Source: Acinetobacter shaoyimingii
GTDB lineage: Bacteria > Pseudomonadota > Gammaproteobacteria > Pseudomonadales > Moraxellaceae
NCBI RefSeq assembly: GCF_011578045.1
Contig: NZ_CP049801.1
Coordinates: 2,294,001 to 2,358,000 of the forward strand
Length of the DNA stretch: 64,000 nt
Direction of reading: 5' to 3'
Below are positions 61,970 through 64,000 of this stretch, one piece after another; the stretch's first letter is position 1, and each line of letters opens with the position of its first letter. The position numbers and the translations under genes were made by a program. The notes under the pieces are model-generated. The model was given only the letters and a program-made list of their open reading frames with translations, searched no databases and was not told the DNA's origin.

Positions 61970-62311
61970 TTAAGCTTCAGGAGCTGGGCTGTATTGTTCA
62001 ACCAATGTTTTTAATTCACCAGTTTGGAACATTTCAAGCATAATATCGCTACCACCAATGAGTTCGCCATTGATCCACAATTGTGGGAATGTAGGCCAAT
62101 TCGCAATTTGTGGCAAAGTTGCACGAATATCTTGATTTTCCAAAATATTGACATAAGCAAATGGACGACCGATTTGGCTTAATGCTTCTACTGCACGCGC
62201 AGAGAAACCACATTGTGGAAATTGTGGAGTACCCTTCATATAAAGAAGTACAGCATGTTTAGCTATTTGATCGCGAATTAACGCTTCTGTATCACGCGCT
62301 TGTTCAGTCAT
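61970..62311 (-). CDS. grxD: Monothiol glutaredoxin Grx4
   Basis: 113 aa. The monothiol active site CGFS is in QCGFSARAVEAL, with the Grx4-type LYMKGTPQFP before it, and LWINGELIGGSDI further on. It carries iron-sulfur clusters and acts in cluster delivery and iron sensing. Single gene. Confidence 0.96.
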   Translation of the reverse strand: MTEQARDTEALIRDQIAKHAVLLYMKGTPQFPQCGFSARAVEALSQIGRPFAYVNILENQDIRATLPQIANWPTFPQLWINGELIGGSDIMLEMFQTGELKTLVEQYSPAPEA

Positions 62312-62472
62312 TGATTAAATCCTCAACTCATCTGGATGCATTATACCTAAATCCACATTAAAGAATACGTCTTGCTGAATATTTCCAATTTTATTTGTAT
62401 TTGCACTTTTAATCTGCGCTGGTTTTTGATTAGATAAACTTTTCTTTTTCACCTTATAGATAAGAGTTTGTC

Positions 62473-63684
62473 ATGAACAACATTACCCTCGCTCCGGTGC
62501 AACCTGATCAACCTTCACATTTGATGCCTGTATTTAGCCGTCAACCGATCAGCTTTGTCCGAGGAAGCGGTTCTTATCTATATACTGAAGATGGTTCAGA
62601 GTATCTAGATGCTTTAACCGGTATTGCTGTGTGTGGTTTAGGTCATGCTCATCCTGTATTGGCTGAAGCCATTGCAGATCAAGCTGCAACGCTTATTCAT
62701 ACCAGCAACATCTATGAAGTGCCTTGGCAAACGGCTGCTGCACAAAAACTCGCTGAAGTTTCTGGCATGGAAGAAATTTTCTTCTCAAATAGTGGCGCTG
62801 AATCAAATGAAGGTGCGATCAAAATTGCACGTAAATATGGTCATATGCAAGGTATTGCCCTACCTAAAATCATTGTTGCAGATCATTCTTTCCATGGTCG
62901 TACCATGGCAACCCTTTCTGCAACGGGCAATAAAAAAGTACAGGAAGGTTTTGGACCACTGGTAGAAGGCTTTATTCGTGTGCCATTTGGCGATATTGAA
63001 GCGATTGAAGAAGCGGCGATCAATCATCCTGACATCGTAGCCATTTTGGTTGAACCAATTCAAGGTGAAGGTGGTGTAAATACTGCACCTCAAGGCTTTA
63101 GTTACTTAGAAGAAATTCGCCATATCTGTAATCAGCATAACTGGCTCATGATGCTTGATGAAGTGCAAACAGGTAATGGTCGTACAGGTAAATACTTTGC
63201 TTATCAACACACCAGCATCATCCCTGATGTCTTAACGACTGCAAAAGGTTTAGGCAATGGCTTCCCGATTGGTGCTGTAATGACACAAGGTAAAGGTGTC
63301 GGCATTCTCACTGCAGGTAATCATGGTTCTACTTATAGTGGTACGGCGCTTGGTTCACGTATTGTCTATACCATTATTGACTTAATGCAAAAAGAAAATA
63401 TTGTTGCCAATGCTGCTGAAATTGGTACTTATTTGGTCGATCAATTCCGTACACAACTTGCAGATCAAAATGTGATTGTGCGTGGTTTCGGTATGATGAT
63501 TGGCATTGAATTACCAAAAGCATGTGCAGAATTGGTGAATATCGCACGTGACGAGCACAATTTGATTATTAATGTCACTGCAGGCAATGTCGTGCGCTTA
63601 CTTCCTGCTCTGAATATGAACCATCAACAAGCGGATGATTTGCTCAATCGCCTTGTGCCTGCCATTAAAAACTTTTTGAAATAA
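62473..63684 (+). CDS. argD: Acetylornithine/class III aminotransferase
   Basis: 403 aa, fold type I PLP enzyme. GLGHAHPVLAEAI, FFSNSGAESNEGAIKIARK, the PLP Asp in LMMLDEVQTGNGRTG and the Schiff-base Lys in TTAKGLGNGFPIGA are present. It converts acetylornithine semialdehyde in arginine synthesis and may act on succinyl-diaminopimelate as well. Related aminotransferases cannot be excluded. The AGAGTTTGTC upstream has no good Shine-Dalgarno, so the start rests on homology. Confidence 0.92.
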   Translation: MNNITLAPVQPDQPSHLMPVFSRQPISFVRGSGSYLYTEDGSEYLDALTGIAVCGLGHAHPVLAEAIADQAATLIHTSNIYEVPWQTAAAQKLAEVSGMEEIFFSNSGAESNEGAIKIARKYGHMQGIALPKIIVADHSFHGRTMATLSATGNKKVQEGFGPLVEGFIRVPFGDIEAIEEAAINHPDIVAILVEPIQGEGGVNTAPQGFSYLEEIRHICNQHNWLMMLDEVQTGNGRTGKYFAYQHTSIIPDVLTTAKGLGNGFPIGAVMTQGKGVGILTAGNHGSTYSGTALGSRIVYTIIDLMQKENIVANAAEIGTYLVDQFRTQLADQNVIVRGFGMMIGIELPKACAELVNIARDEHNLIINVTAGNVVRLLPALNMNHQQADDLLNRLVPAIKNFLK

Positions 63685-63692
63685 GTCGCTAG

Positions 63693-63719
63693 GTCGAACT
63701 GAGGCATACTCAGTTCGAC
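63693..63719 (+). other. Perfect 11-bp hairpin after argD
   Basis: GTCGAACTGAG / CTCAGTTCGAC with a five-base loop, starting nine bases after the argD stop. No T run. A second, terminator-type hairpin follows at 63746. Confidence 0.6.
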
Positions 63720-63745
63720 GCACAAGTTACACTCTTTTTAAAAAC

Positions 63746-63769
63746 AAAAAAGCCGCAAATGCGGCTTTT
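63746..63769 (+). terminator. Rho-independent terminator of argD
   Basis: AAAAAGCCGC / GCGGCTTTT with an AAAT loop and a T run. Confidence 0.8.
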
Positions 63770-63854
63770 CACAGATTTTAATATTTTAAATTATGTCAAA
63801 ATTTTATTTATAAAAAGAATAAAACATTCACAATATCATTTTAATATAAAAATC

Positions 63855-64000
63855 TTAAGATGCTTCTTGGTAAATACGACCACCAGGAAGTTGACTGAAA
63901 TATTGCTTTAACGCATCTAAACAACGATGAATCTTCATTGGTTGCTGTTCACGTTTGAGCATCATCGCATTCAACGTATACGCCGGTAACTTCCATTCTG
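63855..64000 (-). CDS. C-terminal end of a possible LysR-type regulator (truncated)
   Basis: The minus strand gives a 48-codon frame to a TAA at 63855. It contains LPAYTLNAMMLKREQQ and IHRCLDALKQYFSQL. The pattern of Pro-aliphatic, Arg, Pro, then Ala/Leu-x-x-Leu and Phe is that of the last helix of LysR effector domains. Only this fragment is in the window, so the call is tentative. Confidence 0.45.
   Translation of the reverse strand, partial: EWKLPAYTLNAMMLKREQQPMKIHRCLDALKQYFSQLPGGRIYQEAS

Overview
The window is chromosomal DNA of a low-GC gammaproteobacterium, almost certainly Acinetobacter (Moraxellaceae). Pointers are the AT-rich codon use, a Vfr-type CRP divergent from an OsmC gene, the hisZ-purA pair, a monomeric isocitrate dehydrogenase, an AmpG homologue, a FimX-like protein and the conserved efp/epmB divergent pair. 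Genus is inferred from gene content and protein similarity recalled from memory, not from a search.

Layout. 1-13.6 kb: a truncated unknown gene, clpB with a recognisable sigma-32 promoter, an unknown lipoprotein, osmC/vfr divergent pair, a Tas-like aldo-keto reductase, two paralogous M48 lipoprotein peptidases around a small membrane protein, purA, hisZ and a GAPDH/E4PDH-family gene. 14-28.5 kb: alaS, lysC, csrA, rnhB, two small four-cysteine exported proteins on either side of a cytochrome b561, an adenine deaminase with a purine permease, a gene-poor kilobase with a possible 43-aa membrane peptide, icd and an SPFH protein. 28.6-41.3 kb: a complete type I-F CRISPR-Cas locus. The cas operon reads leftward as cas1, cas2-3, cas8f, cas5f, cas7f, cas6f, then a leader and an array of 71 repeats and 70 spacers. 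The leader is at the high-coordinate end and the decayed terminal repeat at the low-coordinate end. The locus lies just 3' of a tRNA-Val(GAC). 41.5-48 kb: an operon of MoxR ATPase, DUF58 and transglutaminase genes, then cstA-ybdD. 48-54 kb: efp and epmB divergent, followed by a PilZ-like protein and a FimX-like protein. 54-64 kb: rpmE, a BASS-type transporter, gloA, an AmpG permease with an unusual Ig-like insertion, a Lon-family protease, a small membrane protein, grxD, argD and the tail of a possible LysR regulator.

Most of the window is core metabolism with well-formed Rho-independent terminators. The accessory part is the CRISPR-Cas locus. It looks functional: the Cas1, Cas3, Cas8f and Cas6f key residues are present, the repeats are almost invariant, and the leader has an exact IHF consensus. 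Two spacers 16 apart in the array are diverged copies that differ almost only at synonymous codon positions, so they record repeated sampling of one conserved protein-coding site. I did not find a clearly undescribed defence or mobile system. The best candidates for new biology are the ungapped four-cysteine exported protein family around the cytochrome b561, the Ig-like insertion in AmpG, and the PilZ-like partner fused by overlap to fimX.
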